DNA of 47,007 nucleotides, from the NCBI GenBank assembly GCA_021811585.1, contig JAJZOG010000009.1, forward strand, positions 1-47,007, in the 5' to 3' direction. The translations under genes were made by a program, and so were the position numbers. The notes under the pieces were generated by a model that worked only from the letters and a program-made list of their open reading frames with translations, had not been told where the DNA came from and searched no databases. The stretch comes from a bacterium. Lineage in GTDB: Bacteria; Patescibacteriota; Doudnabacteria; UBA920; VMFF01. How positions within the stretch are numbered: the first letter of the stretch is position 1; each line of letters starts with the position of its first letter. Below are positions 1 to 9,052 of this stretch, in pieces.

Positions 1-164
1 GGACCGAAAATTTTCTCGTCAAAAAGGCCGTCTTTTTCCGGACGCTGGGTGCGATAATTTATGGTTTCTGGCTTGGTAACTTCGCCGTGCGACCATGATA
101 AAATTGTCTCGGGGCCTGCGAGTTTTATTCTTACGCCTTTAAATTCGTCTGTTTGGGTAAACAT
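1..164 (-). CDS. rpoC: RNA polymerase subunit beta' (N-terminal fragment)
   Basis: This is the first 54 codons of the beta' subunit of RNA polymerase; the gene continues past the left edge. Read on the minus strand, the ATG at 164 opens a frame beginning [19 protein letters not shown] and continuing through [32 protein letters not shown]. The stretch from [13 protein letters not shown] to the FGP is the conserved RpoC N-terminus that leads into the zinc-binding region. It lies 53 nt downstream of rpoB in the same direction, the usual rpoBC order, so it is probably co-transcribed from the rpoB promoter. The Shine-Dalgarno sequence is weak. Identity is secure; catalytic residues lie outside the window. 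Confidence 0.93.
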   Translation of the reverse strand, partial: MFTQTDEFKGVRIKLAGPETILSWSHGEVTKPETINYRTQRPEKDGLFDEKIFG

Positions 165-217
165 GTTCTTTGGTAAGTTAGTAGTTAATGGTTGGCTGTT
201 AATATTTGGAGCAACTG

Positions 218-3200
218 CTAACTCTTTGTTTTCTTCTTTGGTTTTTTAGCGGCTCCGGCGTCTTCGGCAATGCCGCCCGTTGCTTCGGGCGCGGCGCCGA
301 CAACCGCTGTCATGCCCATGTCAGGATGGAGGGCATCTGCTTTGGGCGGTTCTTCCAAAGGCGGTTCGCTGCCTTCCACAACTCCCTTTGCGCCAAGCAG
401 ATCAACCTCCAAGCAAAGGGATTGCAACTCTTTAACCAAAACGCGGAAAGATTCGGGAATATTCGGCTTGCGAATCGGTTCGTTTTTAACAATGGCTTCG
501 TAGGTTTTGCTCCTGCCTACAACGTCATCGGATTTTATGGTGATCATTTCTTGCAAAGTATGCGCCGCGCCATAACCTTCCAGCGCCCACACTTCCATTT
601 CACCGAATCTTTGTCCGCCGAACTGGGCTTTGCCGCCAAGCGGCTGCTGAGTAATAAGGGAATAAGGGCCTGTTGAGCGCGCGTGCATCTTGTCGTCCAC
701 CAAGTGGTGCAATTTAAGCATATAAGCGTAGCCGACAGTAACCGGCTCGTCGAAGCGCGCGCCTGTCTTGCCATCGTAAACAAAAACTTTCCCGCTGCGG
801 TCATATCCGGCCTTTTCCAATTCCTCTTTTATCTGGTCCTCGGTAATGCCATTTAATACAGGAGTAGCGACCTTATATTGCAAGGATGCCGCTGCCAGAC
901 CCAAATGCGTTTCCAAAATTTGCCCCAAATTCATGCGTGAAGCAACGCCAAGAGGATTCAAAATAATATCAACAGGCGTGCCGTCTTCCAAAAATGGCAT
1001 GTCTTCTACCGGCACGACTTTGGAAACCACGCCCTTGTTGCCGTGGCGGCCTGCCATTTTATCGCCAACTTGGATTTTGCGGACAACCGCAACAGAAACC
1101 TGGATAGAGCGAATAACTCCGCTGGGGAGCTTATCGCCGTTGTCGCGCGAAAATTCGCGGATATTAACCACTTTCCCGTATTCGCCGTGCGGCAATGTCA
1201 GGGAAGTGTCTTTAACGTCGCGCGATTTTTCTCCGAAAATAACGCGCAAAAGTTTTTCTTCGGCAGTTAAATCGGTTTCGCCTTTCGGCGTGATTTTGCC
1301 CACGAGAATATCGCCCGCCTTAACTTGGGCGCCAATGCGGATCACTCCGTTCTCGTTCAAATCCTTCAATTTTTCCTCACCGACATTCGGAATGTCGCGG
1401 GTAACAACCTCCGGGCCAAGCTTTGTATCGCGCACGTCAACTTTAAAATCTTCAATGTGGATTGAGGAATATTTGTCATCGCGCACAACTCTTTCCGAAA
1501 TCAAAATAGCATCTTCGTAATTCCCGCCTTCCCAGGACATGAAAGCCACGAGCATATTCTGCCCCAAAGCAAGCTCCCCGTTTTCCGTGGAAGCGCCGTC
1601 TGCAAGAACATCTCCTTTCCTGACTTTTTGACCCCTTACGACTCTTGCAATTTGGTTTATGCAAGTGCCGAAATTGGTGCGCATGAATTTCTGCAATTCG
1701 TATTGGTGTTTTTTGCCGTCATCGCTTTGGACAGTAATTTTATCTCCGGAAACCGAAACCACTTCGCCGTTTTCTTCGGCAATGGCTACCTGGCCGGAAT
1801 CATAAGCGGCTTTCATTTCCATGCCCGTGCCGACAATCGGAGCCGATGGCTTAACGCAGGAAACCGCCTGCCTCTGCATGTTCGAACCCATAAGCGCGCG
1901 GTTGGCGTCGTCGTGTTCGAGAAAAGGAATTAATGAAGTTGTCACCGAAATAATCTGCTTCGGCGAAACGTCCATGTAATCGATGTCAACGGAATCGGCA
2001 ATGGTCGGGACGCCGCGCACGCGGACAGAAGCCCTTTTCTCTTTGAAAAATCTCTGCTCGTCGAATTCCGCGGTTGCCTGGCCGATAATCAGCTTTTCTT
2101 CTTCATAAGCATCCAAGTATTCTATTTCATCCGTGACGCGCGAGCGGATCCTGATTTCCTGCAAAGGAAGTTTTTGCAAGGCCTTGGCTTTTTCCGCGGT
2201 AATTTCCTCTCCGGCTTCTGCTATAATTTTTCCCGAACCGTCTTCTATATTATTTAAAACAAATTCGCCGACAGGGCTTTTACCGTCGTTTTTTGCATAT
2301 TTTTTGACTTTGCGATAAGGGGTCTCTATGAAGCCGAAATCATTTATGCGCGCATAGCATGCCAAATGCGCCACAAGCCCGATATTGGGACCCTCGGGAG
2401 TGGTAATCGGGCAAAGGCGGCCGTAGTGGGAGCGGTGCACGTCGCGAACTTCAAACCCGGCGCGCTCGCGCGAAAGCCCGCCAGGACCCATGGCAGAAAG
2501 GCGTCGCTTGTGCTCAAGCTCCGCAAGCGGATTGGTTTGGTCCATGAACTGCGAAAGCTGGGAAGAGGAAAAAAATTCCTGCATTGCCGCAACCATCGGC
2601 TTGACGTGTATCAGCTGGGCAGGAGTTACTGCGTCCAAATCCGCCAAGCTCATTCTATCTTTTGCGATTCTCGCCATGCGCGCCAAGCCAACCCTGTATC
2701 TTGCCTGGATAAGCTCGCCGACAGCGCGAATTCTTCTGTTCGCCAAATGGTCAATATCATCAGGCGCGCCCTGGGTGTTATTCAAATGGATAATTTCCTT
2801 GACAACCGCAACCAGATCATCTTTGGAAAGGATTCTTTCCATATTCGCCTGGGGAATGTTCAGGCGCTGGTTTAGCTTGTACCTGCCGACTTCGGATAAA
2901 TCATATCTTTCAAAATTAAAAAACATTGCGGAAATCAAGCTGCGCGCATTATCAACCGTCGCCAAATCGCCCGGACGGATTTTTTTATAAACCTCTTTGA
3001 AGCCCTCGTCGCTGTTTTTGGATGCATCTTTATCTATGGTCGCTTGAATGTATTTGGTTTCAGGATCAATATCAACATCCGCGAATGCAGCCAAAATTTC
3101 CTCGTCAGAAGAAAAGCCGAAAACGCGCAGAAGCGCTGTAATCGGAATTCTGCGCTTGCGGTCTATCTTAACGCCAATTACGCCGTTGGCGTCTGTGTCC

Positions 3201-3751
3201 AATTCCAGCCAGGCGCCGCGGTTGGGAATAATTTTGCCGCCGTAAAAATTTTTACCGCGCGACGCTTCTGCGGAAAAAAATACGCCGGGGGATTTTATAA
3301 GCTGGGAAACCACCACGCGCTCAACTCCGTTTATTACGAAAGTTGCGCGCGGAGTCATGAGCGGAAAATCTCCCAAATAGACATCTTGGGTTTTTGTTTT
3401 GCCGGTGGCCTTGTTAACAAGTTTTACACTGCAGTAGAGCGGCGCTTCATAAGTTGTATTGCGCTCTCTTGCGGTTTTCTCGTCGTATTTCGGCTTATCC
3501 AAAAAATAATCGCCGAAATACAATTCCAAATTCTTTCCGGTAAAGTCCTTGACCGGATTTATTTCTTCAAAAAGTTCGCGAAGCCCCTTTTCAAAAAACC
3601 ATTTATAAGATTGCAGTTGGGCTTCAATTAAATTCGGAAGCGCAATAACTTCCTTGAATGAGGAAAAGAATTTCCTCGGAGCGGCTTTTGCCTTGGCGAG
3701 AGAGAGTCGTTCTTTTTGCGGCATCAAAAATATTCCATTTTTGCCGAACAC
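218..3751 (-). CDS. rpoB: DNA-directed RNA polymerase subunit beta
   Basis: Beta subunit of RNA polymerase, 1177 residues. The rifampicin-pocket and fork region is intact ([19 protein letters not shown], then [18 protein letters not shown] and [11 protein letters not shown]). The C-terminal clamp region carries [19 protein letters not shown]. After the conserved end the protein has a tail of about 55 residues rich in Pro, Glu and Ala and ending in a Lys-rich run (KKPKKKTKS), likely disordered. The chosen start is GTG at 3751, with AGGAAAGG 9 nt upstream; an in-frame ATG at 3724 is the alternative but has a poorer ribosome site. A near-consensus promoter lies upstream and rpoC follows. It is full length compared with the family. 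Confidence 0.97.
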   Translation of the reverse strand: MFGKNGIFLMPQKERLSLAKAKAAPRKFFSSFKEVIALPNLIEAQLQSYKWFFEKGLRELFEEINPVKDFTGKNLELYFGDYFLDKPKYDEKTARERNTTYEAPLYCSVKLVNKATGKTKTQDVYLGDFPLMTPRATFVINGVERVVVSQLIKSPGVFFSAEASRGKNFYGGKIIPNRGAWLELDTDANGVIGVKIDRKRRIPITALLRVFGFSSDEEILAAFADVDIDPETKYIQATIDKDASKNSDEGFKEVYKKIRPGDLATVDNARSLISAMFFNFERYDLSEVGRYKLNQRLNIPQANMERILSKDDLVAVVKEIIHLNNTQGAPDDIDHLANRRIRAVGELIQARYRVGLARMARIAKDRMSLADLDAVTPAQLIHVKPMVAAMQEFFSSSQLSQFMDQTNPLAELEHKRRLSAMGPGGLSRERAGFEVRDVHRSHYGRLCPITTPEGPNIGLVAHLACYARINDFGFIETPYRKVKKYAKNDGKSPVGEFVLNNIEDGSGKIIAEAGEEITAEKAKALQKLPLQEIRIRSRVTDEIEYLDAYEEEKLIIGQATAEFDEQRFFKEKRASVRVRGVPTIADSVDIDYMDVSPKQIISVTTSLIPFLEHDDANRALMGSNMQRQAVSCVKPSAPIVGTGMEMKAAYDSGQVAIAEENGEVVSVSGDKITVQSDDGKKHQYELQKFMRTNFGTCINQIARVVRGQKVRKGDVLADGASTENGELALGQNMLVAFMSWEGGNYEDAILISERVVRDDKYSSIHIEDFKVDVRDTKLGPEVVTRDIPNVGEEKLKDLNENGVIRIGAQVKAGDILVGKITPKGETDLTAEEKLLRVIFGEKSRDVKDTSLTLPHGEYGKVVNIREFSRDNGDKLPSGVIRSIQVSVAVVRKIQVGDKMAGRHGNKGVVSKVVPVEDMPFLEDGTPVDIILNPLGVASRMNLGQILETHLGLAAASLQYKVATPVLNGITEDQIKEELEKAGYDRSGKVFVYDGKTGARFDEPVTVGYAYMLKLHHLVDDKMHARSTGPYSLITQQPLGGKAQFGGQRFGEMEVWALEGYGAAHTLQEMITIKSDDVVGRSKTYEAIVKNEPIRKPNIPESFRVLVKELQSLCLEVDLLGAKGVVEGSEPPLEEPPKADALHPDMGMTAVVGAAPEATGGIAEDAGAAKKPKKKTKS

Positions 3752-3806
3752 AAAAATGGACCTTTCCTAGGCTTATAAAATTAGGCGGCGCGTAACATAT
3801 ATGTGA

Positions 3807-3834
3807 ATTATAGTTGTCAAGTCGATTTTGTCAA
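3807..3834 (-). promoter_or_regulatory. sigma70-type promoter of rpoBC
   Basis: On the minus strand TTGACA (3834-3829) and TATAAT (3812-3807) are separated by 16 nt. This matches the housekeeping consensus at all 12 positions. The predicted start is near 3800, giving a leader of about 50 nt before the GTG of rpoB, with room for its AGGAAAGG ribosome site. Confidence 0.8.
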
Positions 3835-3908
3835 GTATTTAAGCGGAATTTTTGGGACGTTTTTGAGGATAATCTCTGGACTTCCGGTGGATAAATAACT
3901 TGTCAAGT
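3814..3908. repeat. three direct copies of TTGTCAAGT between rpoB and the ABC operon
   Basis: The 9-mer TTGTCAAGT occurs exactly at 3814-3822, 3828-3836 and 3900-3908. The third copy sits inside a perfect 6-bp-arm palindrome (AACTTG-T-CAAGTT, 3897-3909). The second copy includes the rpoB -35 element. They may be overlapping -35-like sequences or an operator; no regulator is identifiable. Confidence 0.5.
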
Positions 3909-3937
3909 TAATTTTTAACAAAAATGCCCGAAAAAAG

Positions 3938-4007
3938 TTGACAAAGATATGATATTATTGTAAATTACAACGCATTTTTTACTCCTTTTCATTTTTAATG
4001 CTATTCT
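3938..4007 (+). promoter_or_regulatory. candidate promoters for the ABC exporter operon
   Basis: Two candidates are visible. One has TTGACA at 3938-3943, 17 nt, then TAAATT at 3961-3966, giving a leader of about 40 nt. The other is a -10-like TATTCT at 4002-4007 ending exactly 6 nt before the ATG at 4014, which would give a leaderless mRNA. There is no Shine-Dalgarno sequence before the ATG, which favours the second or joint use. Confidence 0.45.
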
Positions 4008-4013
4008 TTGTAC

Positions 4014-4925
4014 ATGGATAGGATCATTTCGGTTACAAATCTCACTAAAACCTACAAAAATACTCCGGCGCTTAAAGGCATATCGTTCAACGTCAAAAGG
4101 GGTGAAATTTTCGGCATACTTGGGCCAAACGGCGCGGGCAAAACAACAACCCTGGAAATTATCGAAGGGCTGCGGGTGCAAACCTCGGGGCAATGCGCTG
4201 TTTTGGGATATGACAACATAAGCGAAAGCGCGGAAATAAAAAAGAAAATCGGCGTACAATTGCAAAGCAGTAAATACTTCAACCATCTTTCGCTTGCGGA
4301 ACTCTTGGAACTTTTTGCCTCCCTTTACGGCAAAAAAATAAATCCCGTGGAAATTTTAAAAAGCTTCGATTTGGAAGGAAAAGCGGCTGCAACGGTAAAA
4401 GAACTTTCGGGCGGGCAAAAACAGCGCTTCACAATTGCCACCGCGCTTGCGCATAACCCGGAAATCCTTTTTTTAGACGAGCCCACGACAGGCCTGGACC
4501 CAAAAGCCAGGCACGACATGTGGCAGCTTATTAAAGGGCTGAACCGCAGCGGCATGACCATAATTATGACAACGCATTACATGGAAGAAGCGGAGTTTCT
4601 CTGCCACCGCTTGGCGATTTTGGATAACGGCCAAATTTTAAAACTTGATTCGCCGCAAAGCCTTATTGCCGAAATCTCCAAAATTTATAAAATCAGCTTT
4701 TTCACCGAAGACAAAATCTCCCCGGATTTTTTTGCGGAATTTCAACCAAAAAAAATTGTCCTGGAATATCCAAAGGCCATTGTTGAAACGGAAAATTTTG
4801 CAGCGCTCCCGAAAATTTTGAATAAGCTTCAAAAAGAAAAAATCCGCTATTCCTTTTTGAATGTAAAATCCGCGACGTTGGAAGAGGTTTATCTGCAATT
4901 AACCGGCAAGGAATACGAAGGATAA
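4014..4925 (+). CDS. ABC transporter ATP-binding protein (ABC-2 exporter, drug-resistance type)
   Basis: Nucleotide-binding subunit of an ABC-2 type exporter, about 303 residues. In order it shows Walker A GPNGAGKTTT (about residue 39), the signature LSGGQKQR, Walker B ILFLDEPTTGLDP and the switch histidine in MTTHYMEEAE, all intact. The C-terminal 80 residues are the variable extension seen in DrrA/CcmA-like exporters. An in-frame TTG at 4008 also exists, but the ATG at 4014 fits the -10-like TATTCT 6 nt before it. The stop overlaps the permease start in TAATG, so the two are translationally coupled. The substrate is unknown; export of a lipid, peptide or drug is inferred from family only. 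Confidence 0.9.
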   Translation: MDRIISVTNLTKTYKNTPALKGISFNVKRGEIFGILGPNGAGKTTTLEIIEGLRVQTSGQCAVLGYDNISESAEIKKKIGVQLQSSKYFNHLSLAELLELFASLYGKKINPVEILKSFDLEGKAAATVKELSGGQKQRFTIATALAHNPEILFLDEPTTGLDPKARHDMWQLIKGLNRSGMTIIMTTHYMEEAEFLCHRLAILDNGQILKLDSPQSLIAEISKIYKISFFTEDKISPDFFAEFQPKKIVLEYPKAIVETENFAALPKILNKLQKEKIRYSFLNVKSATLEEVYLQLTGKEYEG

Positions 4926-5677
4926 TGTCATTCTATTACCTTTTTGGCGCCAATCTTAAAATCCTTTACCGCAACTGGCGCGGCATGTTTTGGAATATAA
5001 TTTTGCCGCTGGCGATTTATGTTGCCGTAGCGCTCTTGGGCTCGCATTTTAAATTCGGGGATATCGGCATAAATTACGCGGCCTATCTTTTGCCCGGGAT
5101 TTTGGCAATGACAATAATGCAAACCGGAATTTATACTTTGGCGTATTGGCTTATCGAGCTCAAGGAAAACGGGGTTATGAAACGGTTTGCGGTTACGCCC
5201 GTATCCATTGCCGAACTCCTCGGCTCGCTTATCGGTACGCGCCTTGTGCTCATATATATACAGGTCGCGCTGGTGAGCGCTGTTGCCTATTGGATTTTCG
5301 GCACGAAAATATACGGGGAAGCCCTGCCTATAATTATTTTGGTATTTTTAGGCGGCGCGATATTTTTATCTCTGGGATTCCTGATCTCCATAATAGCGGA
5401 CAGCTACGAAGAAGCCGCGCCGATTAGCGCGGGGGTTAACCTGCTTTTAACGTTCCTGGGAAATGTCTTTTTCCCTGTTGCGATTTTACCGCGCGGCATT
5501 CAGGCAATCGCCTCAAAACTACCGCTAACTTTTCTTGCCGATGGCCTGCGCAATTCTTATACGCTTTCCGGCGCCGGAATTTCCGCCTCGGGTGAGGATA
5601 TTGTCGCGCTTTTAATTTGGTTCTTTATTATTTTCGGCTTTGCCGTTTATTTTTACAAGCTCAGACGGGAAAAGTGA
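4925..5677 (+). CDS. ABC-2 type transporter permease
   Basis: Membrane subunit paired with the preceding ATPase, 250 residues. About six hydrophobic segments are visible: near residues 20-40, 55-80, 105-130, 135-160, 170-195 and 225-245. The ABC-2 pattern is recognisable: an amphipathic start (LFGANLKILYRNWRGMFWNIILPL), an early loop with LKENGVMKRFAVTPVS, and the fifth segment followed by LPLTFLADGLRN. The start ATG overlaps the ATPase stop by one base. Its 3' end overlaps the convergent tsaB gene by 17 nt. The substrate cannot be told from sequence. Confidence 0.88.
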   Translation: MSFYYLFGANLKILYRNWRGMFWNIILPLAIYVAVALLGSHFKFGDIGINYAAYLLPGILAMTIMQTGIYTLAYWLIELKENGVMKRFAVTPVSIAELLGSLIGTRLVLIYIQVALVSAVAYWIFGTKIYGEALPIIILVFLGGAIFLSLGFLISIIADSYEEAAPISAGVNLLLTFLGNVFFPVAILPRGIQAIASKLPLTFLADGLRNSYTLSGAGISASGEDIVALLIWFFIIFGFAVYFYKLRREK

Positions 5678-6083
5678 TGTTCGGCTCCGCGCCGTAATCA
5701 AGCTCGAAATTTGAGCTTATGTTCTTCAAATTTTTTAATTTCAGGATGCCGCTGAGATTTTTCGGCACCTTGTCTTTTTTCAGTGCATACAAGGGAATCT
5801 TTTTTGCAAACGAAAAGGCCAGGGCAATGGATATGCCAACTCTGATCCCGGTGAATGATCCTGGCCCTGAGACAGCGTAAATCGCGCTGATTTTCCCGAA
5901 ATTGTTCCCAATTAATTTTTGCAATTCAGGGAGCGTTTTTTCTGATTCGTTGTATTTTACCGAAACAGACCTTGTCTTAATTTTGGCGCGCGCCGCTTTG
6001 CCGCGTTCTGTCCTGCCCCGCGATTCTTCAATTAAGGCAAAGCGCAATTTTTTAAAATCAGAAGTGTCCAGAAATAAAATCAT
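5661..6083 (-). CDS. tsaB: TsaB-like protein of tRNA t6A synthesis (short form)
   Basis: TsaB is the partner of TsaD in making threonylcarbamoyl-adenosine 37 of ANN-decoding tRNAs. The N-terminus MILFLDTSDFKKLRFALIE and the motif VSGPGSFTGIRVGISIALAF (residues 71-90) are diagnostic. At 140 residues it is much shorter than the usual 220-240 and retains only the first ASKHA-like half, lacking most of the C-terminal lobe. It is last in the ruvA operon: its ATG overlaps the Mur ligase stop by 4 nt, and its 3' end overlaps the convergent permease by 17 nt. TsaE is encoded at 18886; TsaD and TsaC are not in the window. Whether the short form is functional cannot be seen from sequence; similar truncation is frequent in reduced genomes. 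Confidence 0.8.
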   Translation of the reverse strand: MILFLDTSDFKKLRFALIEESRGRTERGKAARAKIKTRSVSVKYNESEKTLPELQKLIGNNFGKISAIYAVSGPGSFTGIRVGISIALAFSFAKKIPLYALKKDKVPKNLSGILKLKNLKNISSNFELDYGAEPNITFPV

Positions 6084-7453
6084 TGGCGTTGAATTTCCGT
6101 TTCCGTTTCCATCTCCGGAAAGCCGCTTAACAAATCTTCGAAAATTTTTACCTCATCCCAGGCAATGCGCCTGTTGCCTGGCAAAACCAGAAACCTCTCG
6201 GAACCTTTGCCTGTGGCAATAATAATGTCGCCCGGGCGCGCCAAATCCAAGGCCTTTTTTAAGGCCTGTTTTCTTTCGGGCACATCAAAAATTTCCACTG
6301 CTTTCTTTTCTGCCGGTGGCGTATTTTCAATTCCTTTATGAATATCGGCGATGATTTTCTCGGGATCGGATTCGTAAACATCGTCATTTGTAAGAATGAT
6401 TACCTGCGCGTGGCGCGCGGAAATTTCCCCGAATTCAAAACGTTTGCCAACATCGCGATGGCCGCCCGTGGAACCGAATACATGGATTATCCTTTTGTGC
6501 GGAATATTTTGCAGGCCGCGCAACGCATTTTCCAAATCAATTGGCTCGGGAGCGTAATCCACTATTATTTGAATTTGTTTTTTGTTGGGTACAAACTGCA
6601 TTCTTCCCGCGATGCCGGCAAAACCAGCCAGGGCGCTGGCGCAATTTTCCATACTCACGCCCAAAACATTCGCGATCGCGGAAGCAAAGGCCGCGTTTGC
6701 GGCATTAAATTCCCCGGGCAAATTCAAGGCAAACGGGGTTGAATTTAATTTAAATTCGACTTTTGCGCCTGCGCTCACGCCGGAAATCCTGTAAACCGCG
6801 CGGGGTTGAAAATCAAAAGCCGCGTTTGCCCGGGAGGTTATGCCAATTTTAAGATCCGCCTTGTAAGGCGCGGCCAGGGCAGCGCTGTCGTCATCCAAAT
6901 TAACGGCAATGATTTTTTTGGGAAAAAAATCTTTTTTAGTAGATTTTTCCAAGGCGGAAAACAGCCGCGCCTTGGCTTTCCTGTAATTTTCAATTCCGCC
7001 GTGCGCATCCAAATGCGCTTGTGAAAGGTTGGTAATTGCAGCGATATCAAAATTGATTCCCAAGTGCCTGTTCTGCGCCAGGCCTTCGGAAGTGCATTCC
7101 ACCAGCGCGCATTGGCATCTGTTTGCAAGCATTCTTTTTAAATGCCTTTGCAGCGCAAATCGCCCGGGCATGCTCAGCCCCTGCATGTTTGCCGATTCTT
7201 TTGAACCGTCGCAAAATCCGACGGTTGTCGAGTACCCGCACTTCACATTATTGGAATTAAGGATGTGCGCGAACATCTGAATGGTGCTGGATTTGCCCGC
7301 GGTGCCGGTAATGCCGGCGACAATCATTTTGCGCGAAGGAAAACCGTAGCGCATGGCCGCGGCATAGGCCAAAAATCCGTGCCCATAGGGACGGATTTTT
7401 TTAATAACGTTTTTCGGCAAAATTCTTTTTATTAAATCTAAAATGGGCTGCAT
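6080..7453 (-). CDS. Mur ligase family protein (MurE-like, short N-terminus)
   Basis: ATP-dependent Mur ligase, 457 residues. It shows the P-loop GITGTAGKSS (residues 47-56), the central ECTSEGLAQNRH and ITNLSQAHLDAHGG segment, the GEFNAANAAFASAIA motif and the ligase C-domain with VFGSTGGHRDVGKR and TNDDVYESDP. The P-loop lies only about 47 residues from the start, whereas MurE proteins normally have about 110 residues before it forming the UDP-MurNAc-binding domain, so that domain is missing or minimal. The DNPR motif of meso-diaminopimelate-adding MurE is replaced by the DDVYESDP region, so the added amino acid is probably not diaminopimelate. The downstream FemAB-like gene supports a role in cell-wall peptide synthesis. 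The exact substrate is unknown. Confidence 0.82.
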   Translation of the reverse strand: MQPILDLIKRILPKNVIKKIRPYGHGFLAYAAAMRYGFPSRKMIVAGITGTAGKSSTIQMFAHILNSNNVKCGYSTTVGFCDGSKESANMQGLSMPGRFALQRHLKRMLANRCQCALVECTSEGLAQNRHLGINFDIAAITNLSQAHLDAHGGIENYRKAKARLFSALEKSTKKDFFPKKIIAVNLDDDSAALAAPYKADLKIGITSRANAAFDFQPRAVYRISGVSAGAKVEFKLNSTPFALNLPGEFNAANAAFASAIANVLGVSMENCASALAGFAGIAGRMQFVPNKKQIQIIVDYAPEPIDLENALRGLQNIPHKRIIHVFGSTGGHRDVGKRFEFGEISARHAQVIILTNDDVYESDPEKIIADIHKGIENTPPAEKKAVEIFDVPERKQALKKALDLARPGDIIIATGKGSERFLVLPGNRRIAWDEVKIFEDLLSGFPEMETETEIQRQ

Positions 7454-7464
7454 GGCCAGGGATT

Positions 7465-8061
7465 TTAATCCGGGGATGTCACTTTTTCTTTCCTTATTTT
7501 TTTCTCGGCTTTCTCAACGATGCGATCGCGCTCCTTAATTGCCTTTAACAGCCGGCGAACCAGGCGCGCAGGGTCGGTATCATACACGACATTTTTATGC
7601 CCGCGCTTGGCGACTTTCAAAATATGGGCGATTTCTTCAACTGCCCCGCCTGTTCCCAACAAAACACCAATTGGCTTCTTATCTTCAAAAGCAATCGTAA
7701 ATTCATTTAAAGTGCCAACCCTGCCGCAAATTTCAATTACAGCATCAGAAGACCTCGTCAAAAGCAGGTTTCTGCCGGAATAATCAAAACCCGTGTAGAT
7801 TATCATGTCCATATTTTCAGTGGGCAGATGATATTTGCGCACATGCTCGCGCTTGCTGGAAGCCGGCGAAAGTCCGACGGAGACGCCTTTGCCGGCCTTG
7901 GCACCGCGCGTTGCCCATTCCGGGATTCCGATTGTCGCGCCGGTAACCAAAACCGCGCCTTGCTTTGCTATTTGATATCCCACTTCCCACGATTTTTTAA
8001 ACGCTCCCGGACCGCAGTTGTTTTCCGCCGAACCTGAAACGCAGATCTTATATTTTGTCAT
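7465..8061 (-). CDS. LOG/SLOG-type Rossmann-fold protein
   Basis: 198-residue protein of the LOG/SLOG superfamily (lysine-decarboxylase-like Rossmann fold). The N-terminus YKICVSGSAENNC is the first beta-alpha unit. The segments VTGATIGIPEWATRGAKA and GRVGTLNEFTIAFEDKKP correspond to the nucleotide-binding and PGGxGTxxE-like motifs; here the latter reads CGRVGTLNE, retaining GT and Glu but lacking the leading PGG. The C-terminal 30 residues are highly charged (KERDRIVEKAEKKIRKEK). Its ATG overlaps the stop of the FemAB-like gene by 4 nt, and the Mur ligase follows 11 nt downstream. Family members include cytokinin-activating phosphoribohydrolases and nucleotide-sensing proteins; the actual activity here is not known. 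Confidence 0.72.
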   Translation of the reverse strand: MTKYKICVSGSAENNCGPGAFKKSWEVGYQIAKQGAVLVTGATIGIPEWATRGAKAGKGVSVGLSPASSKREHVRKYHLPTENMDMIIYTGFDYSGRNLLLTRSSDAVIEICGRVGTLNEFTIAFEDKKPIGVLLGTGGAVEEIAHILKVAKRGHKNVVYDTDPARLVRRLLKAIKERDRIVEKAEKKIRKEKVTSPD

Positions 8062-9035
8062 CGTAAAATCCTGTTTAATTTTCTTGCAACCCTATAAGCA
8101 TTATACCATGCTTTTTTAAAAACATAATCGTAAGTGCCCTCGTATTTTTCAATGCGGCCTCCAAAGCCCAATTTAAAGCGGCTGAAACCGTGCCAGGGAT
8201 GATTCTCGTCTTCTTCAACACCCCAAAAATCATAATATTTCAAACCGGCGGATTTTGCTTCGTGGATTGCATGCCAATGCAAAAGATACGGAGCCATGAG
8301 ATTCTTTTTTTTATCGGACGAGCCGCCAAAAAGGTAAAATGCGGCGTCTTCATAAAAAATTATAAGATTGGCTGCCAGAATATCGCCGTTTTGCCAGGCA
8401 GAATAAAATTCCGCGCGTATGCGCTTGGCATTTTTGCCCGCGTTTTCTCCGAAAAACTCGAATATCTTCAAATAATAATCCGCGGGCAAGGCGCGGATGC
8501 CCGCGCGCTTTGCGGTAGCAACAATGAGCGCGGCGCACTCCTCCAAATTTTCATTGCGGCGGATTTCCAAATCTTTTTTTCCCGCAATTCTGATATTGTA
8601 GCGGGTTTTTGGCTTCATATCCGCAAACAGATCCTCTTCGGTTTTATCCAGCTGCAAAATCAACGTTTTATGTGGGGAGAGATCGGTGCTTTTTATTAAA
8701 TTTCCTGCAGCAGAACCGAGCGGCAGCTGCGGCTCTATCCGCACAAATACAAATGCGGAATCAAAGCCAGGCAGGCATTCCAAAAATTCGCGCAAGTGCT
8801 CCGGATTATCGGCCATTGGGCCGTAAGGAAAATATAAATATTTTTTCCCGCGCAATGTGTTTACAATGGCTTGGCCGGCAACAACAACTGCGCCGTTGTT
8901 TTCCAAAACAAAACGGTGCACGTCCTTACCCAATGCTTTTTGAAATTCACCCCATTGCCAATCCTGAACAAAAATCCTTTTGCCGCGCAAAAAGGATTGG
9001 TATAAATTTTCGTCGCTTGTCTCAAAAAAATTCAT
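8058..9035 (-). CDS. FemAB-like aminoacyltransferase (peptidoglycan interpeptide bridge)
   Basis: 325-residue GNAT-fold protein of the FemA/FemB/FemX family, which uses aminoacyl-tRNA to add residues to lipid II peptide side chains. Visible hallmarks are the N-terminal FVQDWQWGEFQKALG, the ADMKPKTRYNIRIAGKKDLEI segment (acyltransferase core), YLFGGSSDKKKNLMAPYLLHWHAIHEAKSAGLKYYDFWGV and the C-terminal GFSRFKLGFGGRIEKYEGTYDYV, all characteristic. A GGAG ribosome site lies about 7 nt before the start, close to the ruvA stop. Its location with a Mur ligase suggests a branched or cross-bridged wall. The amino acid transferred cannot be predicted. Confidence 0.87.
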   Translation of the reverse strand: MNFFETSDENLYQSFLRGKRIFVQDWQWGEFQKALGKDVHRFVLENNGAVVVAGQAIVNTLRGKKYLYFPYGPMADNPEHLREFLECLPGFDSAFVFVRIEPQLPLGSAAGNLIKSTDLSPHKTLILQLDKTEEDLFADMKPKTRYNIRIAGKKDLEIRRNENLEECAALIVATAKRAGIRALPADYYLKIFEFFGENAGKNAKRIRAEFYSAWQNGDILAANLIIFYEDAAFYLFGGSSDKKKNLMAPYLLHWHAIHEAKSAGLKYYDFWGVEEDENHPWHGFSRFKLGFGGRIEKYEGTYDYVFKKAWYNAYRVARKLNRILR

Positions 9036-9052
9036 TTTGGCTCCGGCTCTCG

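Noticed and set aside
206-676. Plus-strand frames inside rpoB
   Set aside because: Shadows of a conserved gene on the other strand with no homology of their own.
3886-3894. DnaA-box-like GGTGGATAA upstream of rpoB
   Set aside because: A single site with one mismatch, far from dnaA and without any AT-rich array. Chance is likely.
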